DNA of 64,000 nt from UBA2206 sp049303905. Lineage in GTDB: Bacteria > Patescibacteriota > Minisyncoccia > Moranbacterales > UBA2206. The notes beneath the pieces are model-generated. The model was given only the letters and a program-made list of their open reading frames with translations. It did not search any database and was not told the DNA's origin. Positions 27,963-37,026 of the stretch are shown piece after piece (positions within the stretch are counted from its first letter, which is position 1; the number at the start of each line of letters is the position of its first letter). The stretch is taken from positions 62,001 through 126,000 of the forward strand of contig JBAQNP010000005.1 in NCBI GenBank assembly GCA_049303905.1, given 5' to 3'. Both the position numbers and the translations under genes were made by a program.

Positions 27963-28358
27963 TTATTTTCTGTTTAATATTTTTGTCAGTTCTTCTATCT
28001 TGCTATTATCCAAAACTTTTCTTTTGACAATAATTTCTTCTTTAGGTTTCTGGATTTTTTTAGCTACTTTCATATTATCATAATATCGTTTCCAAACATA
28101 GACCTTAGGCTTGAGAAAAAAATTAACTCCAGACATTAGAAAATTGAGAAGTGGTTGGTTGTAGGGTCTATAGAAAGCTAGCGCGCCAAAAATTGCTAGA
28201 GTGATAACGGCTACAGGAAGAAAAGTAGAAAAAACCAGTGTGCTCCAAAAAATCAAAAGTAAAACGCCGGCAATTCCAAGCCAACCAAGTTGTTTGGCAG
28301 TAAGCGGACCGACAATCTTGTCCTCGATGTCGATGAATTGTGGTACGTTAAAAAGCAT
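27963..28358 (-). CDS. PrgI-family membrane protein (VirB3-like)
   Basis: A 131-residue protein starting MLFNVPQFIDIEDKIVGPLTAKQLGWLGIAGVLLLIFW, the hallmark of PrgI proteins found next to VirB4 in Gram-positive and CPR type IV secretion loci. Two membrane helices (LGIAGVLLLIFWSTLVF; LPVAVITLAIFGALAFY) precede a basic cytoplasmic tail. It takes the VirB3 position between the channel and the ATPase. Confidence 0.88.
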   Translation of the reverse strand: MLFNVPQFIDIEDKIVGPLTAKQLGWLGIAGVLLLIFWSTLVFSTFLPVAVITLAIFGALAFYRPYNQPLLNFLMSGVNFFLKPKVYVWKRYYDNMKVAKKIQKPKEEIIVKRKVLDNSKIEELTKILNRK

Positions 28359-28382
28359 TTTGTGTGTATGGTTAATTATTTA

Positions 28383-28447
28383 TTTACGAAAATACGAATT
28401 AAACTAAATTACGAATTCGTACTTTCGCTAGATTCGTATTTTCGTAA
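28383..28447. repeat. 65-bp AT-rich palindromic repeat (uninterrupted copy)
   Basis: TTTACGAAAATACGAATT at the left is mirrored by ATTCGTATTTTCGTAA at the right. The copy at 43396-43502 is the same sequence with a 42-bp palindrome inserted; a diverged copy lies near 63739-63827. Confidence 0.85.
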
Positions 28448-28451
28448 ATGA

Positions 28452-29813
28452 TTATTGTTTATTCTTGAGGTTGACTATATTCCCCGGTGGCACATCGGTT
28501 TTTCGCATATTTTGCGAGGAAATTCGCATTGGCTGAGGCCCTGGATTAGGCAATGGTTGTTGTATGGGTTGAATAGTCTGTTTTTCATAGGGCAATTTTT
28601 GCGGAGAACTGAAATTAATGTTGCCGGCATTTCTATTTTCGGTAGCCATTCTTTCTTCTTTGAAAATATCTTTTGGTTTTACTTCTTGTTTTTGAGAATT
28701 ATAAACTTCTTGAATATTTCTTTGCGGTGTTTGGTAAATCACTCTTGGAGGTTCGACCTCCCTTTTGGAGGTCGAACCTCCATTGGAAACGGCTTGCTCG
28801 TGTCTTGAAAAAACTATTTGTTTTGTGTTCACATTAACATCCACCAAGGAATTTTCGTCATAAGCCTTTAAAAGAAAAGAAATTTTTTCACGGTCAGTTG
28901 AGTTCAAAACCTTGGCATTTTCATTGCGGAAAAGGTATGTTCCGCGATCCATGGCACTGTGTGATTCAAAACCGAGGCTGAAAGTGTAATCCGAAAGCCA
29001 ATTACTGATTGATGGTCGCACCGGTTCTGGAAAATTTTTGAGTTTGATGCGCATTGAAGTGACAAGTTGTTCACCAATTTCGGGAAATTTTTTGAGAGCG
29101 TCGGGAAGGAAGAGTTGTTCGATTTTTGTTTGTTCTTCCTGACTGTTAGAAATAGAGTTTTGAGGGATATAATTATGTAGGGTTTGGGGTTGTGGAGAAG
29201 AAAAATTCTGGGATGATTGATGATTGGAATTTAGAATTGCATCAAGTGTTGGTCCTGTAGCTGGTAAGGTAGTGACAAGCAAATAGTCATAAATATGAAT
29301 AAACTCTTTGAGGCGACTTTTTTCAATAGGATTTAATGATATAGCATTTCGGTTGGTGTTTACGAAATCAACTGAAGCTGATAAATTTCTGGTTTTGATG
29401 TTATGATTTTTCTCAAATTCTGCTATCCATTCCGAGACTGTAAGCGATCCAAGTTTTTGTTGATTTTCCATAAGTGCTTGTTTGAGTTTTTGTCTGAGGG
29501 CATCACGAGGAATTTCTGGGACTAGAAATAATTTTACAGTCAATCTATTTTCCATATCAATTTCTGCATCAAAAGAAGAAAGAAAATTATCTCTTAAAAC
29601 TCTAGCTGTTTCTTCATCGGAAAGTTGTGGAATAGCGGTTAGATTAAGATAGATGAGGATTTTTTGTAATTTCTCAAATAAGACAGGATTATTTTTTTGC
29701 ACATTTTCTGACGCTAAAAAATCTCGCACATCCTTGATGAGTTTTTTTGCTTCCACATCATCATAATGATGAATAGCATCATTCGAATTTTTTATAAAAT
29801 CATTTGTTAACAT
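28452..29813 (-). CDS. Hypothetical soluble protein of the secretion-like locus
   Basis: A 453-residue protein with no signal peptide or membrane helix. It has two helical regions (FIKNSNDAIHHYDDVEAKKLIKDVRDFLASE; TERSRLKEFIHIYDYLL-like helices) and a Gln/Pro-rich C-terminal third. No family recognised. A perfect 35-bp palindrome (28747-28781, arms GGAGGTTCGACCTCC/GGAGGTCGAACCTCC) lies in frame and encodes NGGSTSKREVEPP, so the gene tolerates a repeat insertion. It lies between PrgI and the VirB6-like gene, probably a cytoplasmic partner. Confidence 0.65.
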   Translation of the reverse strand: MLTNDFIKNSNDAIHHYDDVEAKKLIKDVRDFLASENVQKNNPVLFEKLQKILIYLNLTAIPQLSDEETARVLRDNFLSSFDAEIDMENRLTVKLFLVPEIPRDALRQKLKQALMENQQKLGSLTVSEWIAEFEKNHNIKTRNLSASVDFVNTNRNAISLNPIEKSRLKEFIHIYDYLLVTTLPATGPTLDAILNSNHQSSQNFSSPQPQTLHNYIPQNSISNSQEEQTKIEQLFLPDALKKFPEIGEQLVTSMRIKLKNFPEPVRPSISNWLSDYTFSLGFESHSAMDRGTYLFRNENAKVLNSTDREKISFLLKAYDENSLVDVNVNTKQIVFSRHEQAVSNGGSTSKREVEPPRVIYQTPQRNIQEVYNSQKQEVKPKDIFKEERMATENRNAGNINFSSPQKLPYEKQTIQPIQQPLPNPGPQPMRISSQNMRKTDVPPGNIVNLKNKQ

Positions 29814-29825
29814 AAAATATTTTAT

Positions 29826-32012
29826 CTATGGCTTAAAATTAGGATCATTTTTAAATCCATCTACCCTTCTAATAAACTCATCAATTATTCCAGCTTGAGT
29901 TGGATTCGCAGTTCTAATTGAATTGGCGTGAGTTCGCATCTCAGGAATTTTTTGAGACATTCTATCAAAAAAATCTTTTCTGGCTCGGTTTAATTGACCT
30001 AATTCAGAAGGTGTCAGAGATTCAAGTTGCTTAAACCCAATTCCATGAATATTGCCAGTAGTTCCATCCGCATTTTGTTGTAAAAATGAATTCCAATGCC
30101 ACAAGTCAGTTTTTGTTTGAGCTTTTATATTAGAAGCTTTTCCGGCTGCCATTGCAAATTGACCTGAATCAGCTCCTGTTGCTGGATCTAAATCGATATC
30201 TTCATTTTTTTGATATTTTCCTGTTTTTATATTAAACTTGCCCATTCCAAAGAGTTGAAAATTTCCTTTTCCGAATGAAATCTCTCCAATATCTGCTAAT
30301 TGTTTTGCTGCTTGTTCTTTTGACATTCCTGATTTAGTTAATTGTGCGTATATTCTCTCCCTAACATTTGTTGGATCCATTGTATCTCCTTCTTCTTGCA
30401 TAAAATCATTGAGATCATTATTTGATGCAATAATACGAAGTGTTGCTGACATTTTTTCATGATCACCAGCGCTTCTCGCCTTTTTGTATTCATTATAGAG
30501 ATATCGAAAATCAGTACTAGTGCTTTGTAATTCCTTTTCTTTAGTGGCAATATTTCCTTGAATTGCAGTGTCTTTGAAATTTGTTTGCTCACCACTAATT
30601 TTATTTAATTTATCTCTCCATGATCCAGTAGCAATTTTGAAAGCTTTTCTTTCTTTTTCTGCTGTATTTTCTTTCCAGGCGGTTTTGAAAGCGGTTGGGC
30701 TTGCCCACCACATGTATTTGCTTTTTGCTAAGCCTCGATCTGTTTTTTTCAAAAGAGTAGACCCGCCCCATTTACCTGCCCTGACTGGCCAGTTCATGAC
30801 TTTTTTCCCTTGACCGACTACCGCGCCTGCTCCGACAGCGCTCATTGATTGAGCGACGCCAATTCCCATCCAAAGAATAACGATTGGAATAGTGAAAAAT
30901 GAAATACTAGCTATAAAATCTGGATTATCAGTTTGACTAGCGGCTATTTTTTGCATAGAACCCATTCCACTTTTTCCAATCTCAGTCATCATTCCAGAGG
31001 CGATATACATCATAAATAGCATTATTGGCCCAAAAAAAGCATAATTGAAAAGTTTTTTCCACCAATCTGAGGCATAGGAAGAAAGTTGTGGAATGGCAGC
31101 TCCGACAAAAGCCAGAGAAGAAAAAATAATGAGTATTGCTAATGCAATTGTTCGCAAAACAAAGAGAACGGTGATAGTTACTATGGTTACGGCAAAGATA
31201 AAAACAAAAATAACAGCTGCAAGTAAGTATGTTGAATCAAAGGAACCAATTTCATTATGAATAATTTCTGGTAATTTAGCAGCGCCAGCAAAATCAACCA
31301 TTGTTCTTGCGCCATTGATTCCAAGGGCATCGGCAAAATAAAACATCATCACATTAGAAACATCAATAATGAAGCGAGAAATAGGAAAGCTAAAATTGAC
31401 TAAAAGTGCCATAATCACAATCCATAACAATGTTTTTTTGTAATTATATTTGTCAACTTGAAAAACAGTAGCAAAAGCGCTAAAAAGCAAAAACATAATA
31501 AATGAAACATTAAGCACATCGCGGACCATTGTCCAAGCATTATAAACGGAATTATTGTTTATAACAGCAGTGACATTTTCTGGTTTCATTATCCATTCAA
31601 AAAGAGAAGCCGCAGATTCCATTAGCCATACCATGAGATTTAACAACATAAGCAGAGTACAATTCATGATGTTTTTACTAAATTCAGGGAGCGTACAAGA
31701 ATCTGGACTAGGGTTAAGGGTAGTAGATGCACTATTATAGTTGCCAAGGCCAATATTAGAATCGGAATTGTCATCAAATGCACAATTGTCGGAAGCAACA
31801 TTTTTAGCTTTGCACAAATCTTGACATTTTGCTTGTGTGACATTTTCTCCTAATGGAGTATTTATAACATCAACTCTTTCGAAACAGTCTCCGAGAGGTT
31901 CTTCTGCTTTTGCCTTCTCCCCTTTCCCAAACCCAAAACCAATCACCAATATAAAAATGATAGCTAGTAAAATTTTGCGGGGATTTGTTTTTATGTGTGT
32001 TTGTTGGGACAT
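29826..32012 (-). CDS. VirB6/TrbL-like polytopic channel protein
   Basis: 728 residues from the ATG at 32012 (MSQQTHIKTNPRKILLAIIF). An upstream start at 32039 would add residues encoded by a heptamer-type repeat. After a signal sequence there is a Cys-containing outside segment, then about six membrane helices (VSFIMFLLFSAFATVF; LLWIVIMALLVNFSFPISRFII; LLAAVIFVFIFAVTIVTITVLFVLRTIALAILIIFSSLAFVGAA; FFGPIMLFMMYIASGMM; FFTIPIVILWMGIGVAQSMSAVGAGAVVG) and a 300-residue soluble helical tail. This is the VirB6/TrbL layout: the inner-membrane channel component. Confidence 0.85.
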   Translation of the reverse strand: MSQQTHIKTNPRKILLAIIFILVIGFGFGKGEKAKAEEPLGDCFERVDVINTPLGENVTQAKCQDLCKAKNVASDNCAFDDNSDSNIGLGNYNSASTTLNPSPDSCTLPEFSKNIMNCTLLMLLNLMVWLMESAASLFEWIMKPENVTAVINNNSVYNAWTMVRDVLNVSFIMFLLFSAFATVFQVDKYNYKKTLLWIVIMALLVNFSFPISRFIIDVSNVMMFYFADALGINGARTMVDFAGAAKLPEIIHNEIGSFDSTYLLAAVIFVFIFAVTIVTITVLFVLRTIALAILIIFSSLAFVGAAIPQLSSYASDWWKKLFNYAFFGPIMLFMMYIASGMMTEIGKSGMGSMQKIAASQTDNPDFIASISFFTIPIVILWMGIGVAQSMSAVGAGAVVGQGKKVMNWPVRAGKWGGSTLLKKTDRGLAKSKYMWWASPTAFKTAWKENTAEKERKAFKIATGSWRDKLNKISGEQTNFKDTAIQGNIATKEKELQSTSTDFRYLYNEYKKARSAGDHEKMSATLRIIASNNDLNDFMQEEGDTMDPTNVRERIYAQLTKSGMSKEQAAKQLADIGEISFGKGNFQLFGMGKFNIKTGKYQKNEDIDLDPATGADSGQFAMAAGKASNIKAQTKTDLWHWNSFLQQNADGTTGNIHGIGFKQLESLTPSELGQLNRARKDFFDRMSQKIPEMRTHANSIRTANPTQAGIIDEFIRRVDGFKNDPNFKP

Positions 32013-32143
32013 GTATCTTATAAAATTTTCAATTTTCAATTATCAAATATCTCTGGTTTGAAATTTTTTACTTAAAAATTCATTGAAAATTGAAAACTGA
32101 AGCTTGTTTTTGTATTTTGTTCGTTTCATTCGCATGTGGTTCG

Positions 32144-32185
32144 CCCGCCTCGACTCGCGGAGACCGCTTGTCGACGCGAGGCGGG
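32144..32185. repeat. 42-bp GC-rich palindrome
   Basis: CCCGCCTCGACTCGCGG... mirrored by ...GTCGACGCGAGGCGGG, located directly after TTCG and before TA. Identical context and length to the copy at 43433-43474; a 45-bp version in the opposite orientation is at 60621-60665. Confidence 0.85.
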
Positions 32186-32205
32186 TAGATTTGCGTCGCT
32201 ATATA

Positions 32206-33204
32206 TTATAAAACAGTATCCCCGATTGATTTTTTTATATCAGTAGCTGTTTGTCCGGAATTTTTCACGGCGTCCACTCCGAATCTGGCGGCTGGACCGT
32301 AGGTGGTCATAGCGGAACTGGCGGCGCCGGTATATTTGGTTGCGCCGGCGGTAGCTTTGGCTGTTTTTGATTTGACACTCACAAATCCTTGCATAACCAG
32401 GCGACTAGTCATCTGAGTGACCAAGGCAGTGGCGATTTCCGGAACGCTAGAGGCGGCTTCCAAAAGGCGATCAGGCATAGTTTGCTTGCTGTTCATCAGT
32501 GCCCCGACGGTGCTTCCAGGCATAGTTTCTGTACCAGGAGAATCTCCAGGAACTCCCAAATATCCTCCACCGGCAATACCTTTGGCCATAGCGATTTTTT
32601 CTTCATTTTCAAGTACTCTTTGACGTTCAGTTTGAAGTGTCGTATAAACACCAGGTAAATAATTTGGTCTTTTAACAGAATTTCCTAGATTTTTAAAAGT
32701 GCCACTTTGAAGTGCTTGCCGTGGATTACCCTCATAGGTCACTTGAGGATTTTTAGCGTTTCCTAATAATTGGCCAACTTGTCCTAATTGAGCCGCATAA
32801 TTATTTGGTCCGGAAAAACCTTCGGTGGAATAGAGAGAGGAAGAATTTCTTCCACGAGTCATTTGACTGATATAGTCGTTCATATATAAATTTGTTTTGT
32901 TTTGTGGTTCGTTGATCAAATAATCTTCCCAATTGACAATAAAAGATGCTTGTCCACCAGCACCTCGTCCCGCCAAGGCGTCAACTTGCATACTGAGCAT
33001 TATAACGGCTTGTTGCTTCAGTGTACCAACCATAAGACCATCTATCATATCCTCTATTATCATTAGTCCTTCCATAATAGCCGGATCAAGTCCTGGAATC
33101 CAAGCTGCCTGAGTTTTAGGCACACTGGAAAAGCAGAAAATTACTAGTATAAAAACTATTAAAAATATTTTTATTATAATTTTATTTTTATAACGAAAAA
33201 ACAT
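32206..33204 (-). CDS. Exported protein of the secretion-like locus (VirB5-like position)
   Basis: A 332-residue protein with a signal peptide (KIIIKIFLIVFILVIFCFSSVPKTQA). The mature part is mostly helical, with LKQQAVIMLSMQVDALAGRGAGGQASFIVNWEDYLI and long Gly/Ala segments near the C-terminus (AKATAGATKYTGAASSAMTTYG). I do not recognise a family; by position and helical character it could play a VirB5-type minor-pilin role, which is inference. Confidence 0.6.
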   Translation of the reverse strand: MFFRYKNKIIIKIFLIVFILVIFCFSSVPKTQAAWIPGLDPAIMEGLMIIEDMIDGLMVGTLKQQAVIMLSMQVDALAGRGAGGQASFIVNWEDYLINEPQNKTNLYMNDYISQMTRGRNSSSLYSTEGFSGPNNYAAQLGQVGQLLGNAKNPQVTYEGNPRQALQSGTFKNLGNSVKRPNYLPGVYTTLQTERQRVLENEEKIAMAKGIAGGGYLGVPGDSPGTETMPGSTVGALMNSKQTMPDRLLEAASSVPEIATALVTQMTSRLVMQGFVSVKSKTAKATAGATKYTGAASSAMTTYGPAARFGVDAVKNSGQTATDIKKSIGDTVL

Positions 33205-33218
33205 AATTTTTTTGTACT

Positions 33219-34238
33219 TTATTTTTCAAAAATATCCATACTAATCCCTTTGTCATTTAGTTTGTTTTGAACATTCTCAGAATCAATGCCATAATCATTT
33301 AGTTTGGTTTGAATTTCATCATAAAAACTATTCAGGCTTTGCACAAAAGTTGCAATTTTCGAGTAGTTTGCCAGATTTGATAACGGATCGGCTGGATCAA
33401 TCTTGATTAAATTTTTCAAGTCCTGAGCATAGAGTCCATATTGCAAGGCTTTTATCTGAGTATCAACCAAATCCTCCGGCACTTCCACTTCTTTTAGTTG
33501 TTCATAAATTTTTTTCCCGCTTTGGCTAAGATCAGTAAGATTGGCCGGATCGCCGGAAGTCAAGGAAGAAGAAATTTGAGTGACAATTTGATTTATCACG
33601 GCATTTGTGTCTGAAGCAGAAGTGAGTGGTTTGGGAGAATTGCTAGTGAAAATATAGAGAATGGAAACAAAATAATTTGTAGCATCCTCCTTCATTTTTT
33701 CTTTGGCTTTTTCTTTGCTTAAATTTCCATAATTTTGTTTCAATATTTTTATGGAATCTTTGGAAATTTCTGGCAGTTCACTTTTGAGATTTTCGCCATT
33801 CATAATGGAGTCTAGGAGTGTCTGAACTTCCTCCATACCAATTTCTTGTTTGTCTACATCTTTTTCATTAGTTAGCACGGATATTTTTTGGGCCACATCT
33901 TGGGTTAGGTTTTGTTTTTCTTTTTTTGTATCAGTGCTTTCTCCTTTGACAGCTGGAACTAGGGAAGCAGTGAGTTTATCTCCGGGAGCTTTTTTTAGTG
34001 GGTCATACCCTGCTTTTATTTCAGCGCCGTCAGAATATCCATCGCCGTCCGTGTCAGCTTTTTTTGCGTCAGTACCATAAGTTTTTTCTTCCGCATCAGT
34101 GAGACCATCTTGATCAGAGTCGAGAAAAATATTTTTTGTGCCATTAGAATTTTCAGTGGCGCTCACAAAAAAAGCCAAGCTTAAAGACAATAAGCTCACT
34201 AGTATTAGTAGGGTTGCGTTGATATTTTTCAGTTTCAT
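33219..34238 (-). CDS. Exported protein with thrombospondin type 3-like calcium repeats
   Basis: 339 residues from the ATG at 34238 (MKLKNINATLLILVSLLSLSLAFFVSA), the start that gives a clean signal peptide. DSDQDGLTDAEEKTYGTDAKKADTDGDGYSDGAEIKAGYDPLKKAPGDKL contains two Asp-rich calcium-binding repeats. The rest is a helical domain with NLSKEKAKEKMKEDATNYFVSILYIFTS. It is the first gene of the leftward secretion-like operon and is probably on the surface. Confidence 0.75.
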   Translation of the reverse strand: MKLKNINATLLILVSLLSLSLAFFVSATENSNGTKNIFLDSDQDGLTDAEEKTYGTDAKKADTDGDGYSDGAEIKAGYDPLKKAPGDKLTASLVPAVKGESTDTKKEKQNLTQDVAQKISVLTNEKDVDKQEIGMEEVQTLLDSIMNGENLKSELPEISKDSIKILKQNYGNLSKEKAKEKMKEDATNYFVSILYIFTSNSPKPLTSASDTNAVINQIVTQISSSLTSGDPANLTDLSQSGKKIYEQLKEVEVPEDLVDTQIKALQYGLYAQDLKNLIKIDPADPLSNLANYSKIATFVQSLNSFYDEIQTKLNDYGIDSENVQNKLNDKGISMDIFEK

Positions 34239-34304
34239 AATTGCAAATAAATTATACCATAAAAAAGAAAAATTTAAAACAAATTTTAGGGTGTGGATAA
34301 GTTT

Positions 34305-34417
34305 ATCCCCCACCACTTTTAGTTTTGTTTATTTTAATTAAATTCATTAAATTAACTAAAAGGGTTTAAATTTACATTTTTATACAAAAATCTCATAAAC
34401 TAAAAGTGGTGGGGGAT
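34305..34417. repeat. 113-bp element with perfect 21-bp terminal inverted repeats (copy B)
   Basis: Ends 34305-34325 and 34397-34417 are exact inverted copies beginning ATCCCCCACCACTTTTAG. The end sequence matches that of the element at 10876-10994, but the interior is different. It lies between divergent genes. A perfect DnaA-box-like TGTGGATAA stands just left of it near 34292-34300. Confidence 0.75.
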
Positions 34418-34464
34418 TTGCTCTGGGGGTGTACTTTTTCAAAATTATTTGCTAGATTTAGATT

Positions 34465-36096
34465 ATGAATAAGCTTAAAAAAATAGAAAATTTCTTGGAT
34501 AGTTTGCTTGAAAAAAAAGCCAATCTTTCATCTTGGACGATGGCTTTTTTGAGTATTATTTTCATAAGAATTTTTATTGAGCAGTTTTTGGCCATATCTA
34601 AGCCAATTTTGCCCTATGAGGTCGTAATTGAATATGTGCAAAGTTTTTATTTTTTTTCTTTGGTAATAGTCCTTTTTTGGCTTATATTAAGCCTTATTTT
34701 GAAAATAAAACCACAAAAACTATCTTTTGTGCTCATTTTTTCTCTGCTTTTAGTTCCTCTTCCTCCGCTTATTGATATAGCTAGAACAGGAGGAGAGGCT
34801 TATTGGAGTTTTTACCTCTTTAGCTCCCCATCTGATTTGTGGCTTCAATACCGAACTATTTTTGGTCATTTGCCTAGTGCCATTGTTTATTTTGGAACTA
34901 AGATAATTTTTCTCTTGGTTATTTTTTTGCTAGTACTTTTGATATGGCTAAAAACAAAAAACTATATTAAAACGATATTTAGCGCTGTTATGATTTACTC
35001 GATACTGTTCTTTATGGGTGGTTTCCCTTCTTTCTTCTATTATGGTTATAATTTTATTTTTGGAACAAAAAAATTCATTGAGATAAAATCTTTCGAAATT
35101 TTTGAATTTTTTGGTTCGCCGAATATGATTTTAGGAGTGAATTTCCAAAATTTCAAATATTCAGTGGCCTATCGCCTAGATTTTATTTATTTTCTTTTGC
35201 TAATCGCCTTACTTCTAATTTTATTTTGGTGGATTGATCGGCAAAAATTCATCGCAGTCTGGAAAAATGCTCGTTTCCCTCAGCTGGCCTATCATAGCGG
35301 ACTTTTTTTCGTTGGAATTGCGATTGGTGCTTTGAACTATCCGCATAATTTGCGCTTTGATTTGTTTTCTATTTTTTCAATCTTAGTATTACTTATTAGC
35401 GTCTGGCTAGCCTGGCTCGCGTCAGTGGTTGTGAATGATGTAAATGATTTAGAAATAGATTCTATCTCTAATCCTGAGCGCCCCTTACAAAAAAGAATTT
35501 TCACGCGAGAAGAATATATCCACTTGGGCTGGGCCTTCTTTTTTCTTTCAATTTTAGGCACTCTTTCAATTGGCTTTTCTTTTATGATATTAGTTATTTT
35601 TTACCAAATAATTGCTTGGATATATTCAGCTCAACCTTTTCGTCTTAAGAAATTTCCAATAATTGGAACGCTTATGAGTTCTTTGGCGCTACTGATGATT
35701 TTATTTCTAGGTTATATATTAATGTCGGATGGTCAAACTATTCACACTTTGTCTATTCGAATTATTTTTCTGATGCTTATTAGCGGAACGATTTGTTTGC
35801 CAATTAAAGATTTTAAAGATATCGCTGGCGACAAAAGTGACAACATTTGGACACTACCAGTAATTTTTGGAGAAAAAAAAGCGCGTCTGATTGTGGCAAT
35901 CAATTTGTTTGTTTCTTTCATGCTTAGCGTTTTTCTTCTTAATGAGCTGGGTCTTTTTTGGTGGGCGCTTATTTTTGGTACAATTGCTTTTCTAATTGTA
36001 GTGTCGGATAAAATAAAACCGCGCCAAATATTTTGGCCGGTCTTGGGAATTATTTTTATTTACGGATTGATTATGGTAAGGGTTTTATTCTTTTAA
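34465..36096 (+). CDS. UbiA-type prenyltransferase with extra N-terminal membrane domain
   Basis: A 543-residue polytopic membrane protein. The C-terminal half is a UbiA-fold enzyme with both Asp-rich motifs: NDVNDLEIDSISNPERPL (NDxxDxxxD) and DFKDIAGDKSDNIWTLPVIFGEKKA (DxxxD). The N-terminal 250 residues add about six more helices that are not part of the usual family. It transfers a polyprenyl group to an acceptor in the membrane; which quinone or lipid is involved is unknown. Confidence 0.85.
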   Translation: MNKLKKIENFLDSLLEKKANLSSWTMAFLSIIFIRIFIEQFLAISKPILPYEVVIEYVQSFYFFSLVIVLFWLILSLILKIKPQKLSFVLIFSLLLVPLPPLIDIARTGGEAYWSFYLFSSPSDLWLQYRTIFGHLPSAIVYFGTKIIFLLVIFLLVLLIWLKTKNYIKTIFSAVMIYSILFFMGGFPSFFYYGYNFIFGTKKFIEIKSFEIFEFFGSPNMILGVNFQNFKYSVAYRLDFIYFLLLIALLLILFWWIDRQKFIAVWKNARFPQLAYHSGLFFVGIAIGALNYPHNLRFDLFSIFSILVLLISVWLAWLASVVVNDVNDLEIDSISNPERPLQKRIFTREEYIHLGWAFFFLSILGTLSIGFSFMILVIFYQIIAWIYSAQPFRLKKFPIIGTLMSSLALLMILFLGYILMSDGQTIHTLSIRIIFLMLISGTICLPIKDFKDIAGDKSDNIWTLPVIFGEKKARLIVAINLFVSFMLSVFLLNELGLFWWALIFGTIAFLIVVSDKIKPRQIFWPVLGIIFIYGLIMVRVLFF

Positions 36097-36105
36097 AAAT
36101 ATTTA

Positions 36106-36182
36106 GTCATTGCGAAGGAGCGTAGCGACTGTGGCAATCTCGTATTTTAATCTTGAGATTGCTTCGCTTTGCTCGCAATGAC
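36106..36182. repeat. 77-bp GTCAT...ATGAC palindromic repeat forming the 3' end of ksgA
   Basis: GTCATTGCGAAGGAGCGTAG is mirrored by GCTTTGCTCGCAATGAC with an inner GCAATCTC/GAGATTGC pair. Exactly 36 bp of it (36147-36182) encode the final residues VIASKAKQSQD and the stop of ksgA. Confidence 0.85.
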
Positions 36183-37022
36183 AGGTAGGGAGTTGGCTAT
36201 TTTTTTCCAATCCTCCACGCTTAGTTCTTGTGCTCTTTGTTTTGGCGTAATGCCAATTTTTTTTAGTTTTTCCTCTACTTCTTTTTTGTCTAATTTGAGA
36301 CTAGCGGATAAATTATTGACCAGTGTTTTTCTTTTAGACGAAAATCCCGCCTTAACAATTCTAAAAAAATTCCCAGCCCCCTTTTCTTTAGTAAGGGGAA
36401 TGGTTGTGGACGAGGTAGTGGATTGAAAAGGAGTAATTTTTATCACTGCCGAATCCACTTCTGGCACTGGAAAAAAACTTTCTTTGTCAACATAAAATAG
36501 TAATTCCGGCTTGGCATAGTATTGCACACTTACAGCTAGAATACTCATTTGTCCGGGATTACTACAAATACGCTCCGCTACTTCCTTTTGCACCATCAGA
36601 ATCATTTCACTTGGTGGAAACTTAGTTTCTAGAAAGAGTTGGATAATGGGCGAAGTAATATAATATGGAATATTGGCAACAACTTTGTAATGAATTGTGC
36701 CACCTTCTCCTTTGTAAGGAGAGGGGCTGGGGGTGAGGTTTGAAATGATTTCTGGCAAATTAATTTTTAAAATATCAGCATTTATTATTTCTATTTTTTT
36801 ACTATCCTTATATTGTTTTTTTAATTTATTAGCCAGAGCTCCATCAACCTCGATAGCCAAAACCTTGCCAGCATGCTTAAATAATTTTTCCGTGAGCACA
36901 CCTTTTCCTGGTCCAATTTCAATTACAAAATTGTCCGATTTTAAGTTGGCGGATTGAATAATTTTTTCTAAAACAGTTGTATCTCTTAGAAAATTTTGTC
37001 CTAAAGATTTTATTGGTTTCAT
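36147..37022 (-). CDS. ksgA: 16S rRNA dimethyladenosine transferase
   Basis: A 291-residue SAM-dependent methyltransferase that dimethylates two adenines near the 3' end of 16S rRNA. It begins MKPIKSLGQNFLRD, has the SAM motif VIEIGPGKGVLTEKLF and the catalytic NIPYYITSPI. Three segments come from inserted repeats: LTPSPSPYKGEGG (36703-36738), TTIPLTKEKGAG (36371-36407) and the C-terminal VIASKAKQSQD. The first two fall in loops between core elements, so the enzyme is probably still active. Confidence 0.95.
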   Translation of the reverse strand: MKPIKSLGQNFLRDTTVLEKIIQSANLKSDNFVIEIGPGKGVLTEKLFKHAGKVLAIEVDGALANKLKKQYKDSKKIEIINADILKINLPEIISNLTPSPSPYKGEGGTIHYKVVANIPYYITSPIIQLFLETKFPPSEMILMVQKEVAERICSNPGQMSILAVSVQYYAKPELLFYVDKESFFPVPEVDSAVIKITPFQSTTSSTTIPLTKEKGAGNFFRIVKAGFSSKRKTLVNNLSASLKLDKKEVEEKLKKIGITPKQRAQELSVEDWKKIANSLPVIASKAKQSQD

Positions 37023-37026
37023 AAAT

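Noticed and set aside
18616..34238. Integrated conjugative element
   Set aside because: No relaxase, coupling protein, integrase or direct repeats at the borders; composition looks like the rest of the window.
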